A stretch of DNA of 64,000 nucleotides from Ferribacterium limneticum (GTDB taxonomy: Bacteria; Pseudomonadota; Gammaproteobacteria; Burkholderiales; Rhodocyclaceae), in the NCBI RefSeq assembly GCF_020510585.1, contig NZ_CP075190.1, positions 248,001-312,000 of the forward strand, read 5' to 3'. This document shows, piece by piece, positions 19,700 through 28,646 of the stretch. Made by a program: the position numbers and the translations under genes. How positions within the stretch are numbered: the first letter of the stretch is position 1; each line of letters opens with the position of its first letter. The notes under the pieces are model-generated. The model was given only the letters and a program-made list of their open reading frames with translations, was not told where the DNA came from and ran no database searches.

Positions 19700-21751
19700 A
19701 TGTCCAAGTACACCACCGAGGCTCTACGTTCTGTAGCACTGGTCGGCCATGGCGCCGCCGGCAAGACCAGCCTGGCCGAGGCCTTGCTGTTGGCGACCGG
19801 CGCCATCAATACGAAGGGCAGCGTCGAGAAAGGCAACACCGTTGCCGACTTCGATGCCCAGGAAAAAGAAGCCGGCCACTCCCTGACGTCTGCCGTCGTC
19901 AATTTCGGCTATGAAGGCACCCATGTTCACCTGATCGACACCCCGGGTTACCCGGACTTTTCGGGCCAGGCGATTGCTGCGCTGGCCGGTGTCGATACCG
20001 CACTGATCGTCGTTAATGCCCAGACCGGCGTTGAGCTGATGACCGAGCGCATGATGCGCTACGCCGCCGAGCGCAAGCTGTGCCGGATGATCGTCATCAA
20101 CAAGATCGATGCCGAAAACCTCGACTTGCCGGGCCTCGTTGCCAACATTCGCGAACGTTTTGGCAATCAGTGCATGCTGCTCGACCTGCCGGCCCACGGC
20201 GCGGCCGATGTCGTCGAAGTGCTCGAACACGATGCCGGCGACGCCGATTTCGAATCGGTCGCGGCGGCGCACCGGGCGCTGATCGACCAGATCGTCGAGG
20301 AAGATGAAGACCTGCTCGCCCAGTACCTTGAAGACGGTGCCGATCCGACCGCGACCGCCTTGCATGCGCCGTTTGAAAAAGCCCTGCGCGAAGGCCACCT
20401 GATTCCCATCCTGTTCACCTCGGCCAAGACCGGCGCCGGCATCAAGGAATTGCTGCATGTGCTGGCCTCGCTGGCGCCAAACCCGGCCGAAGGCAATGCG
20501 CCCCCGTTCTACAAGGGCAAGCCGGGCGACAAGACCGAGCCTTTCCAGGCCGAGCCGGATGCCGCCAAGCACGTGCTGGCTCACGTTTTCAAGGTGGTGG
20601 CCGACCCTTACCTGGGCAAGATCGGCGTCTTCCGTGTCCATCAGGGCACGATGAAAAAGGACATGCAGCTCTTCGTCGGTGACAGCAAGCGACCGATCAA
20701 GGTTGGCCATCTCTACCAATTGCAGGGCAAGGACAGCATAGAGGTCGATGAATTGCTGCCGGGCGACATCGGCGCCATCGCCAAAATCGACGAAGTCGAT
20801 TTCGACTGCGTCCTGCACGATTCGCACGACGAGGACCACATCCACCTCGTGCCGCTCGAATTTCCCAAGCCGATGGCCGGGCTGGCTGTCGAAACCAAGA
20901 AGAAGGGCGACGAACAGCGCCTGTTCGACATCCTTGCCAAGCTGGCCATGGAAGACCCGACCTTCGTCGTCGAACGTCACCCGACGAGCAATGAAACCGT
21001 TGTCCGCGGCCTCGGCGAAATCCATCTGAAGTCGAAGCTGGCCCGTATGGCCGGCCAGTACAAGCTCGAAGTCGATACCAAGCCGCCGCGCATCCCGTAC
21101 TGCGAGACGATCACCGCCCCGGCCGAGGCGATGTATCGCCACAAGAAACAGTCGGGTGGTGCCGGCCAGTTCGGCGAAGTGCACCTGCGCATCGAGCCGA
21201 AGGCCCGTGGCGAGGGCTTCGAGTTCGTCGATGCTGTCAAGGGTGGCGTCATTCCCGGCGTCTTCATGGCGGCCGTGGAGAAGGGCATTCGCCAGGGACT
21301 TGAAGGCGGCGTCGTCGCCGGTTATGCGGTCGACGACCTCAAAGTGACGGTTTTCGACGGCAAGACCCACGCCGTTGACGGCAAGGAAGTGGCTTTCACC
21401 ATTGCCGGGCGCAAGGCGGTCATCGAAGCGATTCGCGGCGCCAAGCCGATTGTTCTGGAGCCGATTGTCAGCATCGAGATCATCGTTCCGGAAACCGCCA
21501 TTGGCGACCTGACGGGCGATCTGTCTGGTCGGCGTGGCCATATAACCGGTACCGACGGGCGTGGGCATGGCATGTCGGCGATTAGTGGCGAAGTGCCGCT
21601 GGCTGAGCTTAACGACTATCAGTCGCGGCTTAAGTCGCTGACCGGCGGCCAGGGCAGCTACACCATCGAGTTCGCGCGCTATGCCGCCGTACCGCCGAAT
21701 GTCCAACAGCAACTGGCCAGCAAGTTCCAGTTGCACGACGAAGACGAGTGA
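19700..21751 (+). CDS. Elongation factor G paralogue (EF-G2 type)
   Basis: A 683-residue translational GTPase of the EF-G family. The P-loop is GHGAAGKTS (residues 17-25), unlike the GHIDAGKTT of canonical FusA; switch II is DTPGYPDF and the specificity motif NKID. EF-G domains II-V follow (PPRIPYCETI, PEPIV-like region, SGRRGHITG). It stands alone, not in a str operon with rpsL, rpsG and tuf, and the P-loop variant and length fit the second EF-G type seen in many bacteria. The precise role (translocation, recycling or stress) cannot be read from sequence. A GGGAGAAG ribosome site precedes the ATG. Confidence 0.9.
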   Translation: MSKYTTEALRSVALVGHGAAGKTSLAEALLLATGAINTKGSVEKGNTVADFDAQEKEAGHSLTSAVVNFGYEGTHVHLIDTPGYPDFSGQAIAALAGVDTALIVVNAQTGVELMTERMMRYAAERKLCRMIVINKIDAENLDLPGLVANIRERFGNQCMLLDLPAHGAADVVEVLEHDAGDADFESVAAAHRALIDQIVEEDEDLLAQYLEDGADPTATALHAPFEKALREGHLIPILFTSAKTGAGIKELLHVLASLAPNPAEGNAPPFYKGKPGDKTEPFQAEPDAAKHVLAHVFKVVADPYLGKIGVFRVHQGTMKKDMQLFVGDSKRPIKVGHLYQLQGKDSIEVDELLPGDIGAIAKIDEVDFDCVLHDSHDEDHIHLVPLEFPKPMAGLAVETKKKGDEQRLFDILAKLAMEDPTFVVERHPTSNETVVRGLGEIHLKSKLARMAGQYKLEVDTKPPRIPYCETITAPAEAMYRHKKQSGGAGQFGEVHLRIEPKARGEGFEFVDAVKGGVIPGVFMAAVEKGIRQGLEGGVVAGYAVDDLKVTVFDGKTHAVDGKEVAFTIAGRKAVIEAIRGAKPIVLEPIVSIEIIVPETAIGDLTGDLSGRRGHITGTDGRGHGMSAISGEVPLAELNDYQSRLKSLTGGQGSYTIEFARYAAVPPNVQQQLASKFQLHDEDE

Positions 21752-21776
21752 GGTTTTAGTCCTCCCGGGGGGCGCC

Positions 21777-22002
21777 TAATTAGCTTGGGGTTCCGCCTTG
21801 CTGGCGGGCGTACTTTCTTTTGCTTCGCCAAAAGAAAGTAGCCAAAGAAAAGGCGACCCCGAGGGCGCCGCCGGGCTTTGCCCGGTCCCTTGCGCTACTC
21901 GGAAAGCCGGGCGGCTGCGGAACTCGGGGCTGCGCCCCTCAAACAGTCCTCGCCGACTGCCCCCGGCCTTCCTGCGTTGCTCAGCGCCTTCCACGGGGGG
22001 CC
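21777..22002 (+). repeat. Interspersed repeat, copy A of an inverted pair
   Basis: It begins GGGGTTCCGCCTTGCTGG, contains a perfect 12-bp hairpin (TACTTTCTTTTG 21811-21822 with CAAAAGAAAGTA 21829-21840, loop CTTCGC), and continues through GCGGAACTCGGG and CTGCGTTGCTC. It is homologous to the reverse complement of 22124-22342 over its whole length. No real gene is present; the open frames here are by-products of base composition. Confidence 0.85.
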
Positions 22003-22041
22003 CAAAGGCGTCCAGGCTTAGCCGTTTTGCCGGGGAAAACA

Positions 22042-22083
22042 GATTCCCACGGTCAACCGGAAAAAATGCCTAAAAATGAAATC
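22042..22083 (-). repeat. Dispersed repeat, copy 2
   Basis: Minus-strand reading gives the ATTTTTAGGCATTTTTT block followed by CCGGTTGACCGTGGGAATC. It lies between the two inverted copies of the larger repeat. Confidence 0.8.
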
Positions 22084-22123
22084 TGTCATTTAGGCACCCA
22101 AGCTCAAGGACGGATTGTTTCAC

Positions 22124-22342
22124 CGGGCCCCTTGAGAGGTGCCGAGCAACGCAGGGGCTGGCGGATAAAGGGCGAGGACTGTCTGAGGGCGAAGCCCGAG
22201 TTCCGCAGCCCCCGCCAGCTCCGAGTAGCGCAGGGAACCGGCGCAGCCGGCACCGACCCAGGGTCGCCTTTTTTTTGCTTACTTTTTCTTGGCGAAGCAA
22301 GAAAAAGTGAGACGCCCCGCAAGGGCGGAACCCCAATTCAAT
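22124..22342 (-). repeat. Interspersed repeat, copy B of an inverted pair
   Basis: This is the reverse-oriented homologue of copy A. Its hairpin is ACTTTTTCTTG (22281-22291) with CAAGAAAAAGT (22298-22308) and the same six-base loop. The arms differ from copy A, but the pairing is preserved. It ends at the stop codon of the response-regulator gene and probably also terminates that gene. Confidence 0.85.
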
Positions 22343-23064
22343 TAAGCAGCACCCCCGCCCGACCAGTTAACCGTCGCCAGAAACAGATAACCCGCGCCAT
22401 ACACCGTCTTGATGAAAGCCGGGCTTTGCGGGTCCGGCTCGAGCTTGCGGCGCAGGCGGGAAATGCGAACGTCGATGGCGCGGTCGTTGGGAGCCAAGTC
22501 CCGCGTGCCCATGAGCTTTTCGCGCTGCAGGATGCGGTTCGGGTTGTTGACGAAGACCTTGAGCAGCTCGGCTTCCGCCGTGCTCAGCGCGAGCTCTTCG
22601 CCATTCGGCGCGGTCAGCGTGTTGTTGCCGAGGTTGAAGCGCCAGCCGGAAAACTCGGCGATCTGGCGGGCCTGGGTTTCGGCGCCTTCGCGCCGGCGGA
22701 CGATGCTGCGCACGCGGGCGACCAGTTCGCGCGGTTCGAAAGGTTTGAGCACGTAGTCGTCGGCGCCGAGCTCGAGGCCCATGACGCGGTCGCTGACGTG
22801 GGCGCGTCCGGTGAGGATCAGGATGCCGCAGCCGGACTGGGCGCGGACGCGCTGCATGGCTTCGAGGCCATCCATGTCGGGCAGGCCGAGGTCGATGATG
22901 CAGAGGTCGGGGGCCAGCGCGCGCAGCCGGCGCAGCAGATCACCGGCGCTGCGGCACCAGACGGTACGGAAACCGAAATCGGCGAGCACCTGTTCGATGA
23001 TCTTGGCGACATCGGGATCGTCTTCGACGATGACGATGAGCTTGGCGGGTTCGTTGTCTTTCAT
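22342..23064 (-). CDS. OmpR-family response regulator
   Basis: A 240-residue two-component regulator. The N-terminal receiver has the acidic pair in VEDDPDV, the phospho-acceptor aspartate in CIIDLGLPDMDG, the threonine in LILTGR and lysine in LKPFEPREL. The C-terminal winged helix is of OmpR/PhoB type (AIDVRISRLRRKLE, TVYGAGYLF). Its start overlaps the stop of the kinase gene by four bases (ATGA), so the pair is translationally coupled. The signal and target genes are unknown. Confidence 0.93.
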   Translation of the reverse strand: MKDNEPAKLIVIVEDDPDVAKIIEQVLADFGFRTVWCRSAGDLLRRLRALAPDLCIIDLGLPDMDGLEAMQRVRAQSGCGILILTGRAHVSDRVMGLELGADDYVLKPFEPRELVARVRSIVRRREGAETQARQIAEFSGWRFNLGNNTLTAPNGEELALSTAEAELLKVFVNNPNRILQREKLMGTRDLAPNDRAIDVRISRLRRKLEPDPQSPAFIKTVYGAGYLFLATVNWSGGGAA

Positions 23065-25076
23065 GGTTTTTCTTTATGGGCGGCGCGCAGGGCGCGGGCC
23101 AGATCCTGGCGGACGAAAGGTTTGGCCAGCACGGGCAGGTCGCTGCCGACCTCGGCCTCGTCGGTGTAGCCGCTCATCAGCACGATGCACATGTCCGGCT
23201 GGCTCAGCAGCACACGGTCGGCCAGTTGCCGGCCATCGAGGCCGCCGGGCATGATGACGTCGCTGACGACGATGGCGATGTCGGGAATCTGGTCAATCAT
23301 GGCCAGCGCCTGCACGCCGTCTTCAGCTTCGATGACCGGATAGCCGAGGTCGATGAGTTGCTGGCGGACGACGCGGCGCACGTTCGGCTCATCTTCGACG
23401 AGCAGCACCAGTTCACCGCCGGCGGGTAGGGCGGCATCCTCGCCCGGGGTGTCGACATCAGGTTCAGGCTTGGCCAGCGGCAGAACCATGAGGACGGTTG
23501 TTCCCTGTTCCAGCTGGCTTTGAATCGACACGCCACCACCCGACTGTTTGGCGAAGCCGTAGGCCATGGCCAGCCCGAGGCCGCTCCCCAAACCTAGACG
23601 CTTGGTCGTGAAGAAGGGTTCGCAGGCGCGGGCCAGCGTCGTGGCATCCATGCCGCAACCATTGTCGGCGACTTCGATCAGCGCGTATTGACCGGGGCTG
23701 ACATCGAAGGCGGCGGCATCGGTGGACAGTTCGACGGCGCGCGCCGCGATGTGCAGGCGGCCGCCTTCCGGCATCGCATCGCGCGAGTTCAGGGCAAAGT
23801 TGAGCAGGGCGCTTTCGAGCTGGCCGGGGTCGACCAGAGCATGCAGCGTCATGCCGCCGAGATCGGTTGATACGGCAATCGACTCGGGCAGGGAGCGGCG
23901 GACCAGTTTGCCCAGGTTGACGATGAGCTGGCCGATGTCGACGGCCTGCGGCTCAAGTGGTTGCTGGCGCGAAAAGGTGAGCAGGCGTTTGATCAGTTGC
24001 ACGCCGCGCCGGGCCGACTGCAGCGCCGGCTCGACGAATTCATTGACCTCGGCATCGTCGGGGCGGTGGTCCTGGAGGGCGGCGAGGTTGCCGATGATGA
24101 CCGTCAGCAGGTTGTTGAAATCGTGGGCGAGGCCGCCGGTCAGCTGGCCGATGGCCTCCATTTTCTGGGCCTGGACGAGGGCGGCCTGCATGCGTTTCTG
24201 CTCGGTGATTTCATGCGAGAACACGAAAAATCCGAGATTTTTCCCGTCGACCGTGACTTCCGGTACCAGCGTGCTGCGTGCGAAGACGGTTTGCCCCTCG
24301 CGCTCCATCTGGTACTCGTAAGTCACCTGCTGGCCAGCCAGCGCCCGTTTGACCGGGTCGCGCACCTGGCTGTAGACGTGTGGCCCGATGACGTCGAGCA
24401 CGGCCCGGCCGGTGACGCCGCCTTCGGGGTGGCCATACCAGTCGGAATAGCCCTTGTTGGCGTACTGATAGACCTCGTCCTGGTCGACGTAGCCGATCAG
24501 GATGGGAATGGTGTCGTTGATCAGGCGCAGGCGCTCTTCGCTGCGCCGGAGGGCGGCAGCAATCCGTTCGTTTTCCTCGCTGGCCCGGCGCAGGTTGGCA
24601 TTGGCGTTTTCAAGCTGGGCGGTACGCCGGCGCACCCGTTCGTCGAGCTGGATGTTCTGGTGCTCGGTCAGGTGCTCGATGTAGCGCTGCTCGGTGACAT
24701 CGCTGTAGAGCGTGACGAAACCCTTGTGGGCCAGCGGTTCGCCGCGCAGGAGCAGGACGCGGCCATTCGGCCGCTGGCGTTCGGTGACATGCGGGGCAAA
24801 GTTTCTCGCCGCCGTGACCCGCTCGGCGATCTGCGCCTCAATGTCACCCGGGCCATATTCGCCACGCTCGGCGTTGTAGCGGATGAAGCTGGCGAAGGGC
24901 GCGCCTATGTAAGCCAGTTCATCGGGAAACTCGAGCAGCTGGAGGAAAGGGCGGTTCCAGGCGACCAGGCAAAGATTGGCATCGAAAACGGTGATTCCCT
25001 GGTCGAGCAGGTCGAGCCCGGCCTGCAACATTTCGTGGCGCGGAGCAGTGGGGGACGAGTTGGTTTCCAGAAGCAT
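23061..25076 (-). CDS. PAS-containing hybrid sensor histidine kinase
   Basis: A 671-residue cytoplasmic hybrid kinase with no membrane segment. Residues about 15-130 form a PAS domain (PAS-7 type) and about 180-295 a second PAS. The HisKA helix carries H318 (GGLAHDFNNLL), an HATPase domain follows (DNGCGMD, GLGSGLGLAMAYGFAKQSGG), and a C-terminal receiver domain (about 553-665) has the acceptor in VVSDVIMPGGLDG. The receiver suggests a phosphorelay. The gene is transcribed divergently from the acyl-CoA synthetase and coupled to the OmpR-type regulator. The ligand cannot be inferred. Confidence 0.92.
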   Translation of the reverse strand: MLLETNSSPTAPRHEMLQAGLDLLDQGITVFDANLCLVAWNRPFLQLLEFPDELAYIGAPFASFIRYNAERGEYGPGDIEAQIAERVTAARNFAPHVTERQRPNGRVLLLRGEPLAHKGFVTLYSDVTEQRYIEHLTEHQNIQLDERVRRRTAQLENANANLRRASEENERIAAALRRSEERLRLINDTIPILIGYVDQDEVYQYANKGYSDWYGHPEGGVTGRAVLDVIGPHVYSQVRDPVKRALAGQQVTYEYQMEREGQTVFARSTLVPEVTVDGKNLGFFVFSHEITEQKRMQAALVQAQKMEAIGQLTGGLAHDFNNLLTVIIGNLAALQDHRPDDAEVNEFVEPALQSARRGVQLIKRLLTFSRQQPLEPQAVDIGQLIVNLGKLVRRSLPESIAVSTDLGGMTLHALVDPGQLESALLNFALNSRDAMPEGGRLHIAARAVELSTDAAAFDVSPGQYALIEVADNGCGMDATTLARACEPFFTTKRLGLGSGLGLAMAYGFAKQSGGGVSIQSQLEQGTTVLMVLPLAKPEPDVDTPGEDAALPAGGELVLLVEDEPNVRRVVRQQLIDLGYPVIEAEDGVQALAMIDQIPDIAIVVSDVIMPGGLDGRQLADRVLLSQPDMCIVLMSGYTDEAEVGSDLPVLAKPFVRQDLARALRAAHKEKP

Positions 25077-25114
25077 CGGTCGATTCTAGTGCACGGGGCA
25101 GGGTGGATTTCGTG

Positions 25115-25133
25115 ATGTAACGATTCGTTACAT
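25115..25133. promoter_or_regulatory. Perfect 19-bp palindrome, probable operator
   Basis: ATGTAACGATTCGTTACAT is a perfect dyad around a central T. It lies in the divergent region between the kinase and the acyl-CoA synthetase, upstream of the latter's likely promoter. The size and symmetry suit a TetR-type dimer; no such regulator is encoded nearby. Confidence 0.6.
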
Positions 25134-25159
25134 TCTGCCAATAGTTGCGCAAGAGTGTT

Positions 25160-25188
25160 TTGCCAACATCACGATCAATAAAAATACT
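25160..25188 (+). promoter_or_regulatory. Candidate promoter for the acyl-CoA synthetase
   Basis: TTGCCA, a 17 bp spacer and AATACT, about 50 bp upstream of the TTG start codon and downstream of the 19-bp palindrome. Confidence 0.4.
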
Positions 25189-25236
25189 TGCGCCTACGAG
25201 AACAGCACTCGGCAAGAAATCGTGAGGAGATAAATC

Positions 25237-26874
25237 TTGGTTAACCCGTATTCCGTCGGGCTGGAGCAAAATCCGGCCAATTTCGTCGCACTGTCGCCGC
25301 TCAGCTTCATCGAGCGCTCGGCCTTCGTTTACCCGAAACGCGTTTCGGTCATCCAGGGCGCGCGCCAATACACCTGGAAGGAAAGCTACGACCGTAGCCG
25401 CCAGCTTGCCTCGGCGCTGAAGAATCGGGGCATCGGCAAGGGTGACACGGTCGCCGCCATGCTGCCCAACACGGCTTCGATGTTCGAATGCCATTTCGGC
25501 GTGCCGATGACCGGCGCCGTGCTCAATACCCTGAACACCCGCCTCGACGCCGAAGCCATTGCCTTCATGCTGGCCCACGGCGAAGCCAAGGTGCTGATCA
25601 CCGACCCCGAATTCTCGACCATCGTCAAGGCCGCGCTGGCACTGCTCGAAGGGCCGAAGCCGCTGGTCATCGACAGTCTCGACCCCGATTTCACCAGCGG
25701 CGAGTCGCTCGGCGAAAAGACATACGAAGACTTCCTCAAGGAAGGCGAGCCCGATTTCAAGTGGAGCCTGCCCGACGACGAGTGGGATGCCATCGCCCTG
25801 AACTACACCTCGGGTACCACCGGCAATCCGAAGGGCGTCGTCTATCACCATCGCGGCGCTTACCTCAATGCCGCTTCCAACATCATTTCCTGGGGCATGC
25901 CGCCGCATGCGGTGTACCTCTGGACGCTGCCGATGTTCCACTGCAACGGCTGGTGCTTCCCCTGGACGCTGGCCGCCAATGCCGGCACCAGTGTCTGTCT
26001 GCGCAAGGTCGATCCGGCCCTGATCTTCAACCTGATCAAGGCGCACAAGGTCACCCATATGTGCGGCGCGCCGATTGTATGGGGCATGATGATCAACTCG
26101 CCCGACAGCCTCAAGGAAGGCATAGCCCACCAAGTCAATGGCCTGATCGCCGGCGCCGCCCCTCCGGCTGCGATCATCGAAGGCTGCGAGAAGATGGGCT
26201 TCAACATCACCCATGTTTACGGCCTGACCGAAACCTACGGCCCGGCTGCCGTCTGCGCCAAGCACCCGGAATGGGACAAGCTGCCGATCGACCTGCGCGC
26301 TGCCCGCAACGGCCGCCAGGGCGTGCGCTACCACATGCAGGAAGGCATAGAGGTCCGTGACACGGTCAGCATGGAGCCGGTGCCATGGGATGGCGAGACG
26401 ATGGGCGAAATCATGTTCAAGGGCAACCTGGTCATGAAGGGCTACCTCAAGAATCCGAAGGCGACCGAAGAAGCCTTCGAAGGCGGCTGGTTCCATACCG
26501 GCGACCTCGCGGTCGTGCATAGCGACGGCTACGTCAAGATCAAGGATCGTTCCAAGGACATCATCATCTCCGGCGGCGAGAACATCTCGTCGCTCGAAGT
26601 CGAGGACGTGCTCTACCGCCACCCGGCGGTCGTGGCTGCCGCCGTTGTCGCCAAGCCCGACGAGAAGTGGGGCGAAGTACCGGCGGCCTTCGTCGAACTC
26701 AAGGCCGATGCGAGCTGCAGCGAAGCCGAGATCATCGAGCACTGCCGTGCCCACCTGGCCCGCTTCAAGGTCCCCAAGCAGGTCGTGTTCGGCGAACTGC
26801 CGAAGACCTCGACCGGCAAGATCCAGAAGTACGTCCTGCGTCAGCACGCCAACTCCGTGCTCGCCATCGAGTAG
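25237..26874 (+). CDS. Acyl-CoA synthetase (AMP-forming)
   Basis: A 545-residue member of the ANL superfamily that activates a carboxylic acid to its CoA thioester with ATP. Motif [11 protein letters not shown] is at about residue 190; [17 protein letters not shown] and the C-terminal [10 protein letters not shown] lysine motif are all intact. The start is TTG, supported by GAGGAG seven bases upstream; no in-frame ATG occurs near it. Overall features suggest a medium/long-chain or short branched-chain fatty acid ligase; exact chain length is not decidable. It precedes etfBA but a hairpin with a T-run separates them. Confidence 0.92.
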   Translation: MVNPYSVGLEQNPANFVALSPLSFIERSAFVYPKRVSVIQGARQYTWKESYDRSRQLASALKNRGIGKGDTVAAMLPNTASMFECHFGVPMTGAVLNTLNTRLDAEAIAFMLAHGEAKVLITDPEFSTIVKAALALLEGPKPLVIDSLDPDFTSGESLGEKTYEDFLKEGEPDFKWSLPDDEWDAIALNYTSGTTGNPKGVVYHHRGAYLNAASNIISWGMPPHAVYLWTLPMFHCNGWCFPWTLAANAGTSVCLRKVDPALIFNLIKAHKVTHMCGAPIVWGMMINSPDSLKEGIAHQVNGLIAGAAPPAAIIEGCEKMGFNITHVYGLTETYGPAAVCAKHPEWDKLPIDLRAARNGRQGVRYHMQEGIEVRDTVSMEPVPWDGETMGEIMFKGNLVMKGYLKNPKATEEAFEGGWFHTGDLAVVHSDGYVKIKDRSKDIIISGGENISSLEVEDVLYRHPAVVAAAVVAKPDEKWGEVPAAFVELKADASCSEAEIIEHCRAHLARFKVPKQVVFGELPKTSTGKIQKYVLRQHANSVLAIE

Positions 26875-26886
26875 TTCTTGCGTTTT

Positions 26887-26918
26887 CCCTGCCGAGCTTA
26901 CCGCCGGCAGGGCTTTTT
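26887..26918 (+). terminator. Terminator or attenuator upstream of etfB
   Basis: CCCTGCC and GGCAGGG form the stem, then C and five T. It ends only 23 bp before the etfB ATG, so it may end the synthetase transcript while allowing partial read-through. Confidence 0.75.
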
Positions 26919-26941
26919 ACAAAAAAGCAGGAGACATCCCT

Positions 26942-27691
26942 ATGAAGATTCTCGTACCCGTAAAACGAGTCGTTGATTACAACGTCAAGGTCCGCGTCAA
27001 GGCCGATGGCACCGGTGTTGACCTGGCCAACGTCAAGATGAGCATGAACCCCTTCGACGAAATCGCCATCGAAGAAGCCGTGCGCCTCAAAGAAGCCGGC
27101 ATCGCGACGGAAGTCATTGCCGTCTCCTGCGGCGTCGCCGCCTGCCAGGAAACCCTGCGCACCGCCATGGCCATCGGTGCCGACCGCGGCATCCTCGTCG
27201 AAACCGATGTCGAACTCCAGCCACTGGCTGTCGCCAAGCTCTTGAAGGCCCTCTGCGACAAGGAACAACCGCAACTCGTCATCTGCGGCAAACAAGCCAT
27301 CGACGACGACGCCAACCAGACCGGCCAGATGCTCGCCGCCCTGCAAGCCTGGCCGCAAGCCACCTTCGCCTCCAAGGTCGTCATCGCCAATGGCAAAGCC
27401 ACCGTCACCCGCGAAATCGACGGCGGCCTCGAAACCCTCGAAATCACCCTGCCGGCTGTCGTCAGTACCGACCTGCGCCTCAACGAACCGCGCTACGCCA
27501 CGCTCCCCAACATCATGAAAGCCAAGAAAAAGCCGCTCGACACCGTCAAGCCGGCCGACCTTGGCGTCGACGTCACGCCGCGCCTGACCACCCTCAAGGT
27601 CGCCGAACCCGCCAAGCGCAGTGCCGGCATCCGGGTCGCCGACGTCGCCGAACTGGTCAACAAACTCAAGAACGAAGCCAAGGTGATCTGA
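26942..27691 (+). CDS. etfB: Electron transfer flavoprotein beta subunit
   Basis: A 249-residue ETF beta subunit, binding AMP and forming the shallow-bowl partner of the alpha subunit. It starts [20 protein letters not shown] and has the beta signature around [21 protein letters not shown]. The ATG at 26942 follows a CAGGAGA ribosome site; an upstream extension of the frame is inside the synthetase gene and is not real. It carries electrons from acyl-CoA dehydrogenases and is followed by etfA after 2 bp. Confidence 0.96.
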   Translation: MKILVPVKRVVDYNVKVRVKADGTGVDLANVKMSMNPFDEIAIEEAVRLKEAGIATEVIAVSCGVAACQETLRTAMAIGADRGILVETDVELQPLAVAKLLKALCDKEQPQLVICGKQAIDDDANQTGQMLAALQAWPQATFASKVVIANGKATVTREIDGGLETLEITLPAVVSTDLRLNEPRYATLPNIMKAKKKPLDTVKPADLGVDVTPRLTTLKVAEPAKRSAGIRVADVAELVNKLKNEAKVI

Positions 27692-27693
27692 TC

Positions 27694-28623
27694 ATGACCA
27701 TTCTCGTTATCGCCGAACACGACCACCAACAGCTAAAAGCTGCCACCCTCAACACCGTCGCTGCTGCAGTGAAAATCGGTGGCGACATCCACGTCCTCGT
27801 CGCCGGCACCAACTGTGCGGCCGCCGCCCAGGAAGCCGCCACCCTCAGCGGTGTCAGCACCGTCAAGGTCGCCGATGCTGCCCACTACCAGAGCCAGACC
27901 GCCGAGAACCTGACCGCGCTGATCATTGCCCACGTCGCGGGCTACAGCCACATCCTCGCCCCGGCCACCACCTTCGGCAAGAACCTCATGCCGCGCGTTG
28001 CCGCCTTGCTCGATGTCGCACAGATCTCCGAAATCACCGGTGTCGACAGCCCGGACACCTTCGTCCGCCCGATCTACGCCGGGAATGCCCTGGCCACCGT
28101 GCAGAGCGCTGACAAGGTCAAAGTCATCACCGTCCGCACGACAGCATTTGATGCGGTCAACCGGGAAAATGCCGCAAAAATCGAAAGCATCAGTCCGGCC
28201 GCCGATACCGCCCAAAGCACCCTGACCCACCGCGAACTGACCAAGTCCGAGCGGCCCGAACTCGGCGCCGCCAAGATCATCGTCTCTGGTGGGAGAGGAC
28301 TGGGCAGTGGCGAGAACTACCACAAGCTGCTCGAACCGCTCGCCGACAAGCTCGGTGCCGCCCTCGGTGCATCCCGCGCTGCCGTCGATGCCTGCTTCGT
28401 CCCGAACGACTACCAGGTCGGCCAGACCGGCAAGATCGTCGCCCCGCAGCTCTACATCGCCGTCGGCATCTCGGGCGCCATCCAGCATCTGGCTGGCATG
28501 AAAGAGTCGAAAGTCATCGTCGCCATCAACAAGGATCCCGATGCACCAATCTTCCAGGTGGCGGATTACGGCCTCGTGGCCGATCTGTTCGAAACCATTC
28601 CGGCCCTCGTCGCCGCCGTCTAA
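27694..28623 (+). CDS. etfA: Electron transfer flavoprotein alpha subunit
   Basis: A 309-residue FAD-binding alpha subunit. The C-terminal FAD domain shows [31 protein letters not shown], and [13 protein letters not shown], followed by [15 protein letters not shown]. It completes the ETF heterodimer with etfB and lies 23 bp upstream of the acyl-CoA dehydrogenase. Confidence 0.96.
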   Translation: MTILVIAEHDHQQLKAATLNTVAAAVKIGGDIHVLVAGTNCAAAAQEAATLSGVSTVKVADAAHYQSQTAENLTALIIAHVAGYSHILAPATTFGKNLMPRVAALLDVAQISEITGVDSPDTFVRPIYAGNALATVQSADKVKVITVRTTAFDAVNRENAAKIESISPAADTAQSTLTHRELTKSERPELGAAKIIVSGGRGLGSGENYHKLLEPLADKLGAALGASRAAVDACFVPNDYQVGQTGKIVAPQLYIAVGISGAIQHLAGMKESKVIVAINKDPDAPIFQVADYGLVADLFETIPALVAAV

Positions 28624-28646
28624 ACAAGAAACACGGAGATAAACCC

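Noticed and set aside
21820-23169. 449-codon plus-strand frame running from the repeats through the response regulator
   Set aside because: It joins repeat sequence to the antisense of a clear OmpR-type regulator and has no coding features of its own.
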